Shown here: positions 9,598 to 19,778 of the stretch, piece after piece
Numbering within the stretch: position 1 is the first letter of the stretch
How the letters are laid out: each line of letters starts with the position of its first letter
Assembly (NCBI RefSeq): GCF_000505665.1
Contig: NC_023033.1
Coordinates: 1,240,001 to 1,304,000 of the forward strand
Direction of reading: 5' to 3'
Length of the DNA stretch: 64,000 bases
Origin: Thermosynechococcus sp. NK55a
GTDB taxonomy: Bacteria > Cyanobacteriota > Cyanobacteriia > Thermosynechococcales > Thermosynechococcaceae
Notes under the pieces: generated by a model
The model's database searches: none
Seen by the model: the letters and a program-made list of their open reading frames with translations, nothing else
What the model was told of the DNA's origin: nothing
Made by a program: the position numbers and the translations under genes

Positions 9598-10923
9598 ATG
9601 GCGTTGGTGATAGCAGGCGATCGCAGCGGCGTGGGAAAAACCACGGTTGCCCTAGCATTAAATGCGGCTCTGAGCGCCCGGGGGCAGCGGGTACAAACCT
9701 TTAAGGTGGGCCCTGACTACATTGATCCCCTGTTTCACACGGCTATCAGTGGCCGGCCTTGCCGTAACCTCGATGTGATCTTGACCAGTCCTGAGTATGT
9801 CTGCGCCTGCGTCGGCTATCACAGTCAGGGGATGGATGCAGTGCTCATTGAGGGGGTCATGGGGCTATTTGATGGCCGGGGAGGGAGCCATGAGGGCAGT
9901 ACGGCACAGATTGCCCAACTTTTGCAGGCACCTCTGCTCCTGGTCTTAGATGTCCAAAAACAGGCAGCCTCGGTGGCGGCGGTGGTCTATGGCTTTTGCC
10001 ACTATGATCCATCGCTCCAGATTGCTGGTGTGGTCTTGAATCGGGTGGCCAGCGATCGCCACCGGCAACTGTTAGAAGCCGCCCTTGCCCCCCTGGGGGT
10101 GCCTATTGTTGGCGTTCTCTATCGCGATCAGGCCTTGGCACTTCCCAGTCGGCACCTGGGCTTAGTGCCACCCCAGGAATCCCGCGAGTTTCAAGCCTTG
10201 GGCGATCGCCTTGCCCATTTGGGAAACACCTGTTTTGACTGGGAGCGGCTGACACCACTGCTTGCCCCTGCCCCCACCTCCTCAGACCCTCCTTTTAGTG
10301 TTTCCCCCCTGACTCAAGTCACCATTGGCATTGCCCAAGATGCAGCCTTCCACTTTTACTATGCTGACACCTTTGATTTGTGCCACGCTTTGGGGGCAAC
10401 GTTAACCCCAGTCTCACCCCTACGGGATACCCACTTGCCCCCAGATCTCAATGGGTTGATCTTGGGGGGTGGCTTTCCGGAGGTGTTTGCCCCAGAGTTA
10501 GCAGCGAATCACTCGTTCCTTGGGTCGCTGCGGCAGGCCATTCAAAGGGGCATAGCCATCTATGCGGAGTGTGGTGGCCTCATGTATCTCAGCCAAGGTA
10601 TTCAAACCTTCGAGGGACACTACTACCCCTTGGTGGGATACTGGCCGCCGGTTGCCCACATGGGTAAAAAACTCACCCTTGGCTATCGCCAAGCCACGGC
10701 TTTACAAACAACGGTGTGTGTGCAGGCAGGAGAGAAGGTTCAAGGCCATGAATTTCACTATTCCTGTTTGAGTGTGCCGCCCCCAAGGCCTCTGTGGCAA
10801 TTGGCGGGTGAACCAGAGGGCTGGGGCAACTCCCGAATCCACGCCAGTTATCTGCATCTCCATTGGGGCGGCCATCCCCAGTGGGCAATGCGCTTTCTCC
10901 AGCAGGCAGCAAAGGTTGGATAA
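9598..10923 (+). CDS. cbiA: Cobyrinate a,c-diamide synthase
   Basis: A 441-residue enzyme that amidates the a and c side chains of cobyrinate using glutamine and ATP, in the B12 corrin pathway. The N-terminal dethiobiotin-synthetase-like ATPase domain shows GDRSGVGKTT and VGPDYIDP. The C-terminal type 3 glutamine amidotransferase domain shows LGGGFPE and the nucleophile in YAECGGLMYL, with the late HASYLHLHW motif. A Shine-Dalgarno-like GGGGAAAGGG precedes the ATG. It is divergent from the transketolase-like gene. Confidence 0.94.
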   Translation: MALVIAGDRSGVGKTTVALALNAALSARGQRVQTFKVGPDYIDPLFHTAISGRPCRNLDVILTSPEYVCACVGYHSQGMDAVLIEGVMGLFDGRGGSHEGSTAQIAQLLQAPLLLVLDVQKQAASVAAVVYGFCHYDPSLQIAGVVLNRVASDRHRQLLEAALAPLGVPIVGVLYRDQALALPSRHLGLVPPQESREFQALGDRLAHLGNTCFDWERLTPLLAPAPTSSDPPFSVSPLTQVTIGIAQDAAFHFYYADTFDLCHALGATLTPVSPLRDTHLPPDLNGLILGGGFPEVFAPELAANHSFLGSLRQAIQRGIAIYAECGGLMYLSQGIQTFEGHYYPLVGYWPPVAHMGKKLTLGYRQATALQTTVCVQAGEKVQGHEFHYSCLSVPPPRPLWQLAGEPEGWGNSRIHASYLHLHWGGHPQWAMRFLQQAAKVG

Positions 10924-10983
10924 TGCGACCCACGGCAACGTAATTTTTGAAGGTGTTTTTTAGGGTGTTGTTGGGGAAGGTCA

Positions 10984-12138
10984 ATGCCAAAGCAATACCG
11001 CTATGGGCTCTACCTTTGCCTTGGGCTGCTAGTGATGCTCAGGGTAACTCTGGCGGCTTGGGCAACGGCACCCTCCCAGAATCTGGAGTATTGGCAGCAG
11101 GTGATCCAACAACACCAGCAGCACCAGCAGGCAGTAGGTCAGCAGCGTCAACAACTAGAACGCCTTGAGGCAGCGGCCAGCGATCGCCTGGAGGGTTTAG
11201 AAACCAATGTGGATGCAACCACCCAACAGTTGGCGGCGGCCAGCGATCGCCTGCAAGCGGCAGAAACCCTGCTCAAGGAGCTCAAGGAGCAGCAACAGGT
11301 TCTGAGTCGCCGCTACAAGGCCAGTGTTGCTGTGATTGGCGATCGCCTACGGCGGCTGCAACGCTACCGTGAGATTCCCCAGTGGGCCATGCTCTTTGAA
11401 GCAGAGACCCTCAATGACTGGCTGGAGCAGCAGGGGCGCCTGCGTCAGGTGTATGAGCGCGATCGCCAGCACTTGGCTGCCTTGGTTCGCGATCGCCAGC
11501 GACTTCAGCAGCAGCAGCGGCAAATTCAAGTACAACAGCGATTTATTCAAGCCCTGCGCCAGCAACTCCAACAGCAGCAGGCCATCTATGAACGGGAAGC
11601 CGAAAGTCAACGCCAACTCATTGCTCGTCTGCGGAGCGATCGCCAGGCCCTTGCCGCCATTGAAGCCCAACTGGCCCGTGACAGCGTCGCCATTCAGCAA
11701 CTCATTAGTCAGCGCCTCGGCTATGTCCCCAGGGGCATTCCACCCCTGCCCCGCAGTGGCCGTCTTGCTTACCCCATTCAAGCACCGCTGACCAGTCCCT
11801 TTGGTTGGCGGATTCATCCCATCTTGGGCAGGCAGCGGTTCCATGCTGGTGTGGACTTTGGGGCTGATTTTGGCACCCCCATCTTTGCTGCTGAAGCGGG
11901 CACCGTGATCTTTGCCGGTTGGTCAGGGGGCTACGGGCAAACCGTGATCTTAGACCATGGCGGCGGGATGACGACGCTCTATGCCCATGCCCAGCGGCTC
12001 CTCGTACGGGAAGGCCAATTTGTGCAACAGGGGCAGCCCATTGCTGAGGTTGGCTCCACGGGACTGTCAACAGGCCCCCACCTCCACTTTGAAGTGCGCT
12101 TGAACGGCGAACCGAGCGATCCTTTGGCCTATCTCTAG
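10984..12138 (+). CDS. M23-family peptidoglycan peptidase with coiled coil (EnvC/NlpD-like)
   Basis: A 384-residue exported protein. An N-terminal signal or anchor segment (residues 6-27) is followed by a long Gln- and Arg-rich coiled coil (about 35-245). The C-terminal LytM/M23 domain (about 265-384) shows HAGVDFGADFGTP, LYAHAQRL and HLHFEV, so the zinc ligands and catalytic His look intact, unlike degenerate EnvC. The likely role is cell-wall hydrolysis or amidase activation at division, on the periplasmic side. The stop overlaps that of the convergent glycosidase gene by 4 nt. Confidence 0.9.
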   Translation: MPKQYRYGLYLCLGLLVMLRVTLAAWATAPSQNLEYWQQVIQQHQQHQQAVGQQRQQLERLEAAASDRLEGLETNVDATTQQLAAASDRLQAAETLLKELKEQQQVLSRRYKASVAVIGDRLRRLQRYREIPQWAMLFEAETLNDWLEQQGRLRQVYERDRQHLAALVRDRQRLQQQQRQIQVQQRFIQALRQQLQQQQAIYEREAESQRQLIARLRSDRQALAAIEAQLARDSVAIQQLISQRLGYVPRGIPPLPRSGRLAYPIQAPLTSPFGWRIHPILGRQRFHAGVDFGADFGTPIFAAEAGTVIFAGWSGGYGQTVILDHGGGMTTLYAHAQRLLVREGQFVQQGQPIAEVGSTGLSTGPHLHFEVRLNGEPSDPLAYL

Positions 12139-13865
12139 GGGATTGGCTGCCAAAAGACCCCAAGGGCATTGTTGACCCGCGTCGTTGTCACCGCATGGCG
12201 ATCCACCAACACCCCCCCTAGATAAAGGGCCGTTGAGCTGCCGCCATCCAGATTCACCGCATTGATCAAGCCCAACTGATGGACAATTTGTGCCCATTCT
12301 GCGAGGGTGGGCCCCATACCACCTATACGGTTGTGGGTGGTGACCCAGACAATGCTGCCATCACTGCGATTTCCCATGGCACTGCGGGGTGCCGCCTGGG
12401 CATCCAAACCCGCCCCAAATTGCTCCAGTGCCGCATTCAAGACCACTCGCCCCTGATTCACCAGTAAGGGACCCGCACCGACGATATTGGGAATGCTATT
12501 AAAGGCAGCGGGCATAGCAGTGGTTTCCAGTTGCACCGCAGCCCCCGGTGGGAAGTTTGCCAACAAGGCGGAATTCAAGTTACGCGCCACCAGTAGGAAG
12601 CCCTCTGAGGGAATCGGAACTGTTTGATGGTTACTGATGGGTTGCTGCTCCACCACCTGTTCATTGCGCACCGTAATCACCACTTCACTGCCCGTTTTCC
12701 CTTGGTAGCTCGCGCCCCAACTGGGGGTATAGAGGGCAAGACCGGCTTGGACATACCCAGAATTGAACGTGACAATGGGCACTGTGCCCGTCGGCGTCCT
12801 CACCCGCTGCTGCACACTGAGGCGACCCACAACAATCTGGCCGCGATCGTCCCAGCCAATGGCACCGCGATTGAGAATCGGGCCAGAGAGCCAGTGACCC
12901 TCACTGCGAATTGCCCCCAAGGGAGCTTGGCGATCGCGATTAAAGAACCCGCCATTAATTGCTGCGGCTGCCTGCCAGCGTTGGGCCAGTTCGGGCAGCG
13001 TTGCTAAGCCCACCAAAGTTGTGGGGGTTATTCCAAGGGGACGCAGACGCAGCCCCGGCTGTCGGGGATTGATGATGAGCAGATCCACAGGGAACTGACG
13101 AGTGCCCAGAATGACCGTTTGCTGTTGCCAGCGCAGTCCCGGTGCCCATTGAATTGTGCGGGGGGGTGGCGCATCAGTGCGAAAATCAATCACCAGCCGC
13201 GGTGGATTGAGCAGCATTGAGGCCACTGGGCGAACTGTGCCGGGAATTTGGGTCTCCAATACTGTGCGATCCGGGGTAGCCGTAACTTTGACATTGGGGA
13301 GCGTGGCCAATTCTCCTGTGGCTTCAATCGTGAGACTGAGATCCCGAGGCGTCAAAGCGGTGCGGCTAAAGGTGAGGCGATTGATCTGCCAAGGGGTGGG
13401 GCGGTCCAATTCAAAGACCCAGCGATCGCCCCAAGGTTGTCGTCCCTGCCGCCAACTGAGAATTCGGGCGGGGGGTGTGCTGATCTGGAGCGTATTGCCT
13501 TGGGGTTGCACCCGCCACTGATGTTGCTCAATCCAGGGCGTAATGTCTAGGTAGCGATACATGCCATTGGCGCTAAAGCGCACAGCCAAAGGACTAAATT
13601 GGTGCTGAAACCATGCCACTGGCTGCTGAAAGGGATCTGTGGTACTGCCAAGAAGAACACCAAAGCGCTGGGCCAGACCCCCATCACTAATGCCGGTGCG
13701 CAGTTGATTTTGGGCATCGCGCCACTGCTGCCAAGCCACCGGGTAGTCGCGGCCATTTAAGTTCAGGCGATCGCCCTGAATCTCTTGGGCAAAGACAATG
13801 TTGGCGCTCGCCATCGCCACCGTCAGTGCATTCCCAAAAACTAAATAAGCTGACCGTGCAAGCAC
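12135..13865 (-). CDS. Phosphodiester glycosidase family protein (NAGPA-like)
   Basis: A 576-residue protein with a probable signal peptide (residues 1-26, ending FAQ). The C-terminal half has the NAGPA/DUF2233 pattern: INGGFFN, SAMGNRSDGSIVWVTTHN and VNLDGGSSTALYLGG. The N-terminal half (about 60-260) is rich in beta strands with no motif I recognise. It begins with GTG; an ATG 17 codons later would cut the signal segment, so GTG is preferred. Family members cleave sugar phosphodiester bonds; the substrate is unknown. It is probably periplasmic. Confidence 0.85.
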   Translation of the reverse strand: MLARSAYLVFGNALTVAMASANIVFAQEIQGDRLNLNGRDYPVAWQQWRDAQNQLRTGISDGGLAQRFGVLLGSTTDPFQQPVAWFQHQFSPLAVRFSANGMYRYLDITPWIEQHQWRVQPQGNTLQISTPPARILSWRQGRQPWGDRWVFELDRPTPWQINRLTFSRTALTPRDLSLTIEATGELATLPNVKVTATPDRTVLETQIPGTVRPVASMLLNPPRLVIDFRTDAPPPRTIQWAPGLRWQQQTVILGTRQFPVDLLIINPRQPGLRLRPLGITPTTLVGLATLPELAQRWQAAAAINGGFFNRDRQAPLGAIRSEGHWLSGPILNRGAIGWDDRGQIVVGRLSVQQRVRTPTGTVPIVTFNSGYVQAGLALYTPSWGASYQGKTGSEVVITVRNEQVVEQQPISNHQTVPIPSEGFLLVARNLNSALLANFPPGAAVQLETTAMPAAFNSIPNIVGAGPLLVNQGRVVLNAALEQFGAGLDAQAAPRSAMGNRSDGSIVWVTTHNRIGGMGPTLAEWAQIVHQLGLINAVNLDGGSSTALYLGGVLVDRHAVTTTRVNNALGVFWQPIP

Positions 13866-13965
13866 ACTTGAACCAATCCATCCATACTGAGACTACGCCA
13901 GTATAGTTGACGCCGCCGCCTTAAAGATGGCTCCAATGGTCAGACTGGGTTTTGGGGAAACGGGA

Positions 13966-16755
13966 CTATCCCTGATCTGAGGATGAGGAGACCTGCTCTG
14001 GGGGCGGTGCCACTTGGGGCTGGAATTGGAACAGGGAGTACACGACATTGCGGCGAATCATCACCATCATGTCCAAGAACAGTTCATAGCCCTCCCGTTT
14101 ATACTCCACTAAGGGATCCTCTTGACCATAGCCCCGTAGGCCGACGGACTCCCGCAGGGCATCCATCTGTTGCAGGTGCTCCCGCCACAGCAGGTCAATT
14201 TGCTGCAGAATAAAGAACCGTTCTGCCTGCCGCATCAAGCCCGGTTGAATGGCCTCAATTTGCGCTTCCTTTTGCTCATAGGCAGTGCGCACTTGCTCAT
14301 GCAAAAAGGCCTGCATCTCCGGTACGCTTAGGTGCGCCAGATGCTCAGGGCGCAGGTCCGCAAGTAAATGAACAAATTCCTGCACCTTGGCTACTAAACC
14401 TTCCAAATCCCATTCCTCCGGCGGTAGATCGGGATTGACATAGGCAGCAATAATGTCATCCATGGTTTTTTCGGCATACTCTAGCACCCGATCCTTGAGG
14501 TCTTCCCCTTCGAGGACTCGCCGCCGCTCAGCATAGATGGCGCGCCGCTGGTTATTCATCACCTCGTCGTATTCAAAAACTTGCTTGCGGATGTCGTAGT
14601 AGTAGGTTTCCACCTTGCGCTGGGCATTTTCCAGACTGCGAGTCAGCAGCGGCGACTCAATTGGCATATCTTCATCAATGCGCATGGCGTTCATAATACT
14701 GGCAATGCGATCGCCCCCAAAAATTCGCAGCAGGTTATCCTCCAAGCTTAGGAAAAAGCGCGTTGATCCGGGGTCGCCTTGACGTCCGGCCCGTCCCCGC
14801 AACTGATTATCAATCCGCCGCGACTCATGGCGTTCTGTACCAATCACATGCAAGCCACCGAGGGCCACCACCTCTTCGTGTTCTTGCTTGGTAACCACCT
14901 CATATTCTTCGCGGATGCGGTTAAAGGCATCCCGCAGGGCTTGAATCACAGGGTCTTGGGTCGGTGCTTTCTCCGAGGCGATCGCCAGCATGTCCTCTGC
15001 CTGCAACTCCGGCAGACTGCGCTCACCATAGGTCTTGACTGCTACCTCCACCGCCTGGCGCAGCAGCTTTTCTGCATCCTTGCTAATTTCGCAGGGGAAA
15101 AGTCCTGGTGAGGCCTTCCAATTTTTCTGCGGCCCTTGACTGAATCCTTGACCACCGCCGCGATCCATTTTTAGTCCCAACAGCATCATCGGGTCATCAC
15201 TGGGGGGCATGACAATGCGGGGCATCAAATACTCCCGCACCTTAAGGCGAGCCATGTAGTCGGCATTGCCACCCAGAATAATGTCTGTTCCTCGGCCTGC
15301 CATGTTGGTTGAGATCGTCACTGCTCCCTTGCGGCCGGCTTGGGCAATGATCTCCGCCTCCCGCTCCACATTTTCGGGCTTGGCATTCAAAAGGTTGTGG
15401 GGAATTTCCAACTCCCGCAGCAGTTGGGACAATAGCTCTGACTTTTCAACACTGGTGGTTCCCACGAGCACTGGCCGACCCGTAGCGTGCACCTCAGCAC
15501 ATTCAGAGGCCACTGCCAGCCACTTAGCCCGCTCGGTTTTATAGACCACATCGGGAAAGTCCCGCCGCTGACTGGGGCGATTGGTGGGCACCACCGTCAC
15601 TTCTAGCTTGTAAATTTTCTCGAATTCCGCCTCTTCGGTTTTGGCTGTCCCCGTCATCCCCGCCAACTTGGGATAAAGCAGAAAGAGATTTTGGTAAGTA
15701 ATTGTGGCCAGGGTTTGGGACTCATTTTGAATTTCCAGGCCTTCTTTGGCTTCGATCGCCTGATGCAAGCCATCACTCCAGCGGCGACCCACCATGACCC
15801 GTCCAGTGAATTCATCCACAATCACCACTTCACCATTGCGGACAATGTAGTTCACATCCCGCTGGAAGAGTTCCTTAGCCTTGATGGCATTAAAGATGTA
15901 GTGCGCCCAGGGGTCTTGGGGGTCATAGAGATCGCTCACCCCCAACAACTTCTCCGCCTCAATAAACCCCTCATCAGTCATCAGCACATTGCGAGCTTTT
16001 TCATCCACCTCATAGTGTTCGTCTTTTTTCAGGAGCCGAGCGACCTCAGCGGCCTTGAAGTACTTCTCGGTCGGACGCTCCACTTGACCCGAAATAATTA
16101 GGGGGGTGCGGGCTTCGTCAATAAGTACCGAATCCACCTCGTCAATAATGCAGTAGTTGAAGGGGCGCTGCACCACCTCAGCCATGGACGTGGCCATATT
16201 GTCCCGCAGGTAGTCAAAGCCAATTTCACTGTTGGTGGCATAGGTAATATCGCAGGCATAGCTTTTCTGTCGCTCTTGGGGTGCCATTTGCTGCTGAATT
16301 AGCCCGACCGTCAGACCCAAAAAGCGATGCACCTGCCCCATCCATTCCGCATCCCGCCGTGCCAGATAGTCGTTGACCGTAACAATATGTACCCCCTTAC
16401 CCGTGAGGGCGTTCAAGTAGGCTGGGAGCGTGGCCACGAGGGTTTTGCCTTCGCCGGTTTTCATTTCGGCAATCTGGCCATCGTGGAGAATCATGCCACC
16501 GATGAGCTGGACATCAAAATGGCGCATCCCCAGTACCCGTCGTGAGGCTTCGCGTACCACAGCAAAGGCCTCTGGCAGCAAATCATCTAGGGTCTCGCCA
16601 TTGTCGAGTCGCTGCCGAAACTCAGCCGTTTTCGCCTGTAGCTCACTATCACTCAGGGGCTGAATTTGCTCCTCCAGCAGGTTGATCTCGACCACAAGGG
16701 GTTGATACTTCTTAACCTTGCGCTGATTGGGGTCGCCAAATAGGGCTTTCAGCAT
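13966..16755 (-). CDS. secA: Preprotein translocase ATPase SecA
   Basis: A 929-residue motor that pushes preproteins through SecYEG in plasma and thylakoid membranes. Walker A ([13 protein letters not shown]), the DEVDS box, the [10 protein letters not shown] switch, [10 protein letters not shown] and the [18 protein letters not shown] motif are intact. The C-terminus (QVSSSSDQG) has no CxC zinc-binding tail, as expected where SecB is absent. Length matches cyanobacterial SecA. It stands alone. Confidence 0.98.
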   Translation of the reverse strand: MLKALFGDPNQRKVKKYQPLVVEINLLEEQIQPLSDSELQAKTAEFRQRLDNGETLDDLLPEAFAVVREASRRVLGMRHFDVQLIGGMILHDGQIAEMKTGEGKTLVATLPAYLNALTGKGVHIVTVNDYLARRDAEWMGQVHRFLGLTVGLIQQQMAPQERQKSYACDITYATNSEIGFDYLRDNMATSMAEVVQRPFNYCIIDEVDSVLIDEARTPLIISGQVERPTEKYFKAAEVARLLKKDEHYEVDEKARNVLMTDEGFIEAEKLLGVSDLYDPQDPWAHYIFNAIKAKELFQRDVNYIVRNGEVVIVDEFTGRVMVGRRWSDGLHQAIEAKEGLEIQNESQTLATITYQNLFLLYPKLAGMTGTAKTEEAEFEKIYKLEVTVVPTNRPSQRRDFPDVVYKTERAKWLAVASECAEVHATGRPVLVGTTSVEKSELLSQLLRELEIPHNLLNAKPENVEREAEIIAQAGRKGAVTISTNMAGRGTDIILGGNADYMARLKVREYLMPRIVMPPSDDPMMLLGLKMDRGGGQGFSQGPQKNWKASPGLFPCEISKDAEKLLRQAVEVAVKTYGERSLPELQAEDMLAIASEKAPTQDPVIQALRDAFNRIREEYEVVTKQEHEEVVALGGLHVIGTERHESRRIDNQLRGRAGRQGDPGSTRFFLSLEDNLLRIFGGDRIASIMNAMRIDEDMPIESPLLTRSLENAQRKVETYYYDIRKQVFEYDEVMNNQRRAIYAERRRVLEGEDLKDRVLEYAEKTMDDIIAAYVNPDLPPEEWDLEGLVAKVQEFVHLLADLRPEHLAHLSVPEMQAFLHEQVRTAYEQKEAQIEAIQPGLMRQAERFFILQQIDLLWREHLQQMDALRESVGLRGYGQEDPLVEYKREGYELFLDMMVMIRRNVVYSLFQFQPQVAPPPEQVSSSSDQG

Positions 16756-16833
16756 GCGACGGGCACCATGGATACAAAGCTGTATACTTTACATCCTATA
16801 GCAACTGCCTGTTCCTCGCTGTCAAGACGTAGC

Positions 16834-17121
16834 CTAGACGTATTGACTGATGTCCTCTTGGCAGACATCGCTGAGGTAGGTCAGGGCGCGAAACCGCAGC
16901 ATCATCACCTCCTCATAGAAGGGATTGAGTTTACATAGGGGGGGAATGGTAATGACTGGCCGACCAAAGAGGGAGAGGGTGCGGGCAAAGGGACATTGGG
17001 CAGGAATCCAGCGACAAATGCGGTGGGCGATCGCCGGCGTGGTAATTGGATAAGTCATTAGCCATTGGCGGATTTTGGTCATCAAAGAAGCGGGCGGGCG
17101 TTGGGTAAGGAGTTGATTCAT
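16834..17121 (-). CDS. Mo-dependent nitrogenase C-terminal family small protein
   Basis: About 95 residues from the ATG at 17121, chosen because GAGGA sits 7 nt upstream; an ATG 8 codons earlier lacks this. The pattern RICRWIPAQCPFARTLSLFG followed by IPPLCKLNPFYEEVMMLRFRAL matches the cyanobacterial family named for the C-terminus of Mo nitrogenase. It is found widely in non-fixing cyanobacteria, so the name does not imply nitrogen fixation. Function is unknown. Two conserved Cys residues are visible. Confidence 0.8.
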   Translation of the reverse strand: MNQLLTQRPPASLMTKIRQWLMTYPITTPAIAHRICRWIPAQCPFARTLSLFGRPVITIPPLCKLNPFYEEVMMLRFRALTYLSDVCQEDISQYV

Positions 17122-17407
17122 GGGACTATCCTCACAATTGCGCATACCCTCACGGTAAAAGATAATCTATGTAAATAGCAACATGCTTTTAATATAAAAA
17201 ATCTTTATCAATAATAAGCATTGCTAAACTTGCAGCAGGTTCAGGCGAGGAATGGCCCTCCTTCCGCTCAGCAGAGTGCTAAACTGTTCATCAACTCAAA
17301 CTCCGATGAAGTTTTGTCTAGAAATCTTTCAATTGCTTGTATAAACTCATTTGCTATTTTTGCCCATTCATCTTGGTCTTGCTTAAATTTCCTAAGGAAG
17401 ATACTCA

Positions 17408-18415
17408 ATGAGTCCACTGGTTGCTAACTATTACCTGACCTACCGCTGTAATGCCCGCTGCCATTTCTGTGATATTTGGGCGCTGGAACCGGGCAAAGAA
17501 GCTGATTTTAGCGCTATCCAAACCAATCTCCGCGACTTGAAGCGCTTGGGCGTGAAATATGTGGACTTTACGGGGGGCGAACCGCTGCTGCGTGCCGATG
17601 CCCCAGCCATCTACCGCGAGGCCAAGCGTCTTGGCTTCATTACCAGCATGACAACAAATACCATTCTCTATCCCCGTCGTGCCAAGGAAATTCAGGGGGT
17701 GGTAGATTTCTTGAATTTTTCCCTCGATGGGCCGGATGCTGCCACCCATGATCAGTCGCGGGGCGTGAAAATTTTTGACACGCTGGTGGAATCGGTCAAG
17801 ATTGCCCTCGAGCTGGGTGAATATCCCGTGCTGAACCACACCGTGACAGCCCAGAACTATGAGCGAATTGGGGAAGTCGCTGAATTTGCCCAAAGTTTAG
17901 GGGTACGGGTTTGGCTCAACCCTGCCTTTACTGCCCACGAACACTACAACGACAAAAAGAACCCCACTCCCGAAATTGCCAACAGCATTGAACAAACAGC
18001 GAAGAAGTATAACAATGTTGGTTACAATAAGGCAGCGCTAGCCCTCATTCGCGCCGGGGGAAACAGGACTCACAATCCCCGTTGTAAGGCGGTGGATGCC
18101 GTGATTGCCATTTCCCCCAATGATGAGTTGCTGCTACCGTGTTACCACTTTGCGCAGAAGGGAGTCCCCATCAATGGTCGCCTGTACGAACTGTACAAGT
18201 CCTCCGAGGTGGTAGAGGAGTATCGCCGCTCCCAAGGCCGACTTCCCGTCTGCGAAGGCTGCACAGTGTGGTGTTATCTCATTCCCAGCTTCTTTAAGGG
18301 ACTGGATAAGTACTGGTTTCTCAATCAGGTGACCTATGCCGGAGAATTCCTGGCCCGAAAACAGTTTCTACAACGAAGCCGACCCCCTCGACGAACTCCT
18401 GTCGGAGTGGGTTGA
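17408..18415 (+). CDS. Radical SAM protein with SPASM-like C-terminus
   Basis: A 335-residue enzyme. CNARCHFC near residue 14 is the CxxxCxxC ligand set for the 4Fe-4S cluster that cleaves SAM, followed by DFTGGEPLLR. Later Cys residues (NPRCKAV, LLPCYHF, PVCEGCTVWC) could bind a second cluster as in SPASM proteins. An AAGGAAG ribosome-binding site lies just before the ATG. Its last 80 nt overlap the start of the glycosyltransferase gene in another frame. The reaction is not identifiable; the neighbour suggests lipid or glycan modification, which is inference. Confidence 0.87.
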   Translation: MSPLVANYYLTYRCNARCHFCDIWALEPGKEADFSAIQTNLRDLKRLGVKYVDFTGGEPLLRADAPAIYREAKRLGFITSMTTNTILYPRRAKEIQGVVDFLNFSLDGPDAATHDQSRGVKIFDTLVESVKIALELGEYPVLNHTVTAQNYERIGEVAEFAQSLGVRVWLNPAFTAHEHYNDKKNPTPEIANSIEQTAKKYNNVGYNKAALALIRAGGNRTHNPRCKAVDAVIAISPNDELLLPCYHFAQKGVPINGRLYELYKSSEVVEEYRRSQGRLPVCEGCTVWCYLIPSFFKGLDKYWFLNQVTYAGEFLARKQFLQRSRPPRRTPVGVG

Positions 18416-19700
18416 TGACCCAGAGAGTCCTCCATTACAACCGCGTTCTGAGGGTCGCCGTCGCAAGGCTTTCCTAGCGCTGTCTCTGATTTGGGGCAGC
18501 ACGATCGCCATTCACCTGATTGTTGGTGGTATCTGGCTCATCTATGTCCTAACCCTCTTGATGAGTTTCCAAACCCTGCGCTACTGGCGCGCCAAACCCC
18601 AAAGTCTGCCAGCGTCAGAGACAGCAGAAAGTGTGCCGCCGATGGTGTCCTTGGTGGTGGCTGCCAAAAATGAAGAGGCGGTGATTGGTCGCCTGGTGAA
18701 AAACCTCTGCCGCTTGGATTATCCCCACTACGAAGTGTGGATCATTGATGACAACAGTAGCGATCGCACCCCCGATATTTTGAGCGAACTACAAAAGCAG
18801 TATCCTCATCTCAAGGTGCTGCGGCGGCTGCCAGGGGCAGGGGGTGGCAAATCCGGGGCTCTCAATCAAGTCCTACCCCTGACACGGGGAGAAATTATTG
18901 GCGTCTTTGACGCCGATGCCACGGTACCCCCAGATCTGCTGCAGGAGGTGGTCAACCGCTTTCAGGTGGCCAGTGTCGGCGCCGTCCAAGTGCGCAAGGC
19001 GATCAGTAATGCCGACATCAATTGGCTGGCCCAAGGTCAAGCGGTCGAGATGATTCTCGATGCCTACTATCAACAGCAGCGAGTTGCCTGTGGCGGCATG
19101 GGAGAACTGCGGGGCAATGGCCAATTTGTGCGGCGGCAAGCCCTAGAGCGCTGTGGGGGCTGGAATGAGGAAACCATTACTGACGATCTCGATCTCAGTC
19201 TGAAGCTGCATCTCCACGGCTGGCAGATTGACGTGCTGATGAATCCAGCGGTACAGGAAGAGGGCGTGACCACACTGCTGGCACTGTGGCACCAACGCAA
19301 TCGCTGGAGCGAGGGCGGCTACCAAAGCTATCTCGACTACTGGCAGCCCTTGCTGCGCAATCGCCTTGGCTGGCAAAAAAGCTGGGATGTGTTCTGCTGG
19401 TTTTTGATCAAATATGCTATTCCTACGGCGACCATTCCCGATCTGCTGATGGCTCTGCTGCGCCACCGCACGCCGGTGCTGGTGCCCTTGACAACCCTAA
19501 GCTTGACGATTTCGATGGTGGGAATGCTACGGGGCATTCCTCAGGCTCAATCCATGGGGGTGTGGCAACTGTTTTGGCAGAGCCTACGGGGAACCCTATA
19601 CATGTTCCATTGGTTGCCAGTAGTGAGTACGACCACCTTGCGTATGGCCCTACGGGCAAAACGTCTGCGGTGGGTGAAAACGGTGCACCATGGCCCCTAA
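18336..19700 (+). CDS. GT2 family membrane glycosyltransferase, candidate monoglucosyldiacylglycerol synthase
   Basis: A 454-residue GT2 enzyme with hydrophobic helices at about 48-80 and in the C-terminal 110 residues, and a cytosolic catalytic domain. Motifs are IDDNSSDRTP, the DXD-like VFDADATVPPD, ITDDLDLSLKL and QRNRW, the processive-type Q/RXXRW. Cyanobacterial MGlcDG synthase (Synechocystis Sll1377) has this architecture, so a galactolipid-precursor role is a reasonable guess, not proven. The ATG at 18336 lies inside the radical SAM gene; the next Met in frame is well downstream of conserved-looking sequence. Confidence 0.85.
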   Translation: MPENSWPENSFYNEADPLDELLSEWVDDPESPPLQPRSEGRRRKAFLALSLIWGSTIAIHLIVGGIWLIYVLTLLMSFQTLRYWRAKPQSLPASETAESVPPMVSLVVAAKNEEAVIGRLVKNLCRLDYPHYEVWIIDDNSSDRTPDILSELQKQYPHLKVLRRLPGAGGGKSGALNQVLPLTRGEIIGVFDADATVPPDLLQEVVNRFQVASVGAVQVRKAISNADINWLAQGQAVEMILDAYYQQQRVACGGMGELRGNGQFVRRQALERCGGWNEETITDDLDLSLKLHLHGWQIDVLMNPAVQEEGVTTLLALWHQRNRWSEGGYQSYLDYWQPLLRNRLGWQKSWDVFCWFLIKYAIPTATIPDLLMALLRHRTPVLVPLTTLSLTISMVGMLRGIPQAQSMGVWQLFWQSLRGTLYMFHWLPVVSTTTLRMALRAKRLRWVKTVHHGP

Positions 19701-19778
19701 GGGAAAAACCTGCTGCCTGAGGATCTCAGGAGCAACCACTTTAAGCTAGGCTAGGGGCAGATTTTCACGGGTTCTGCC

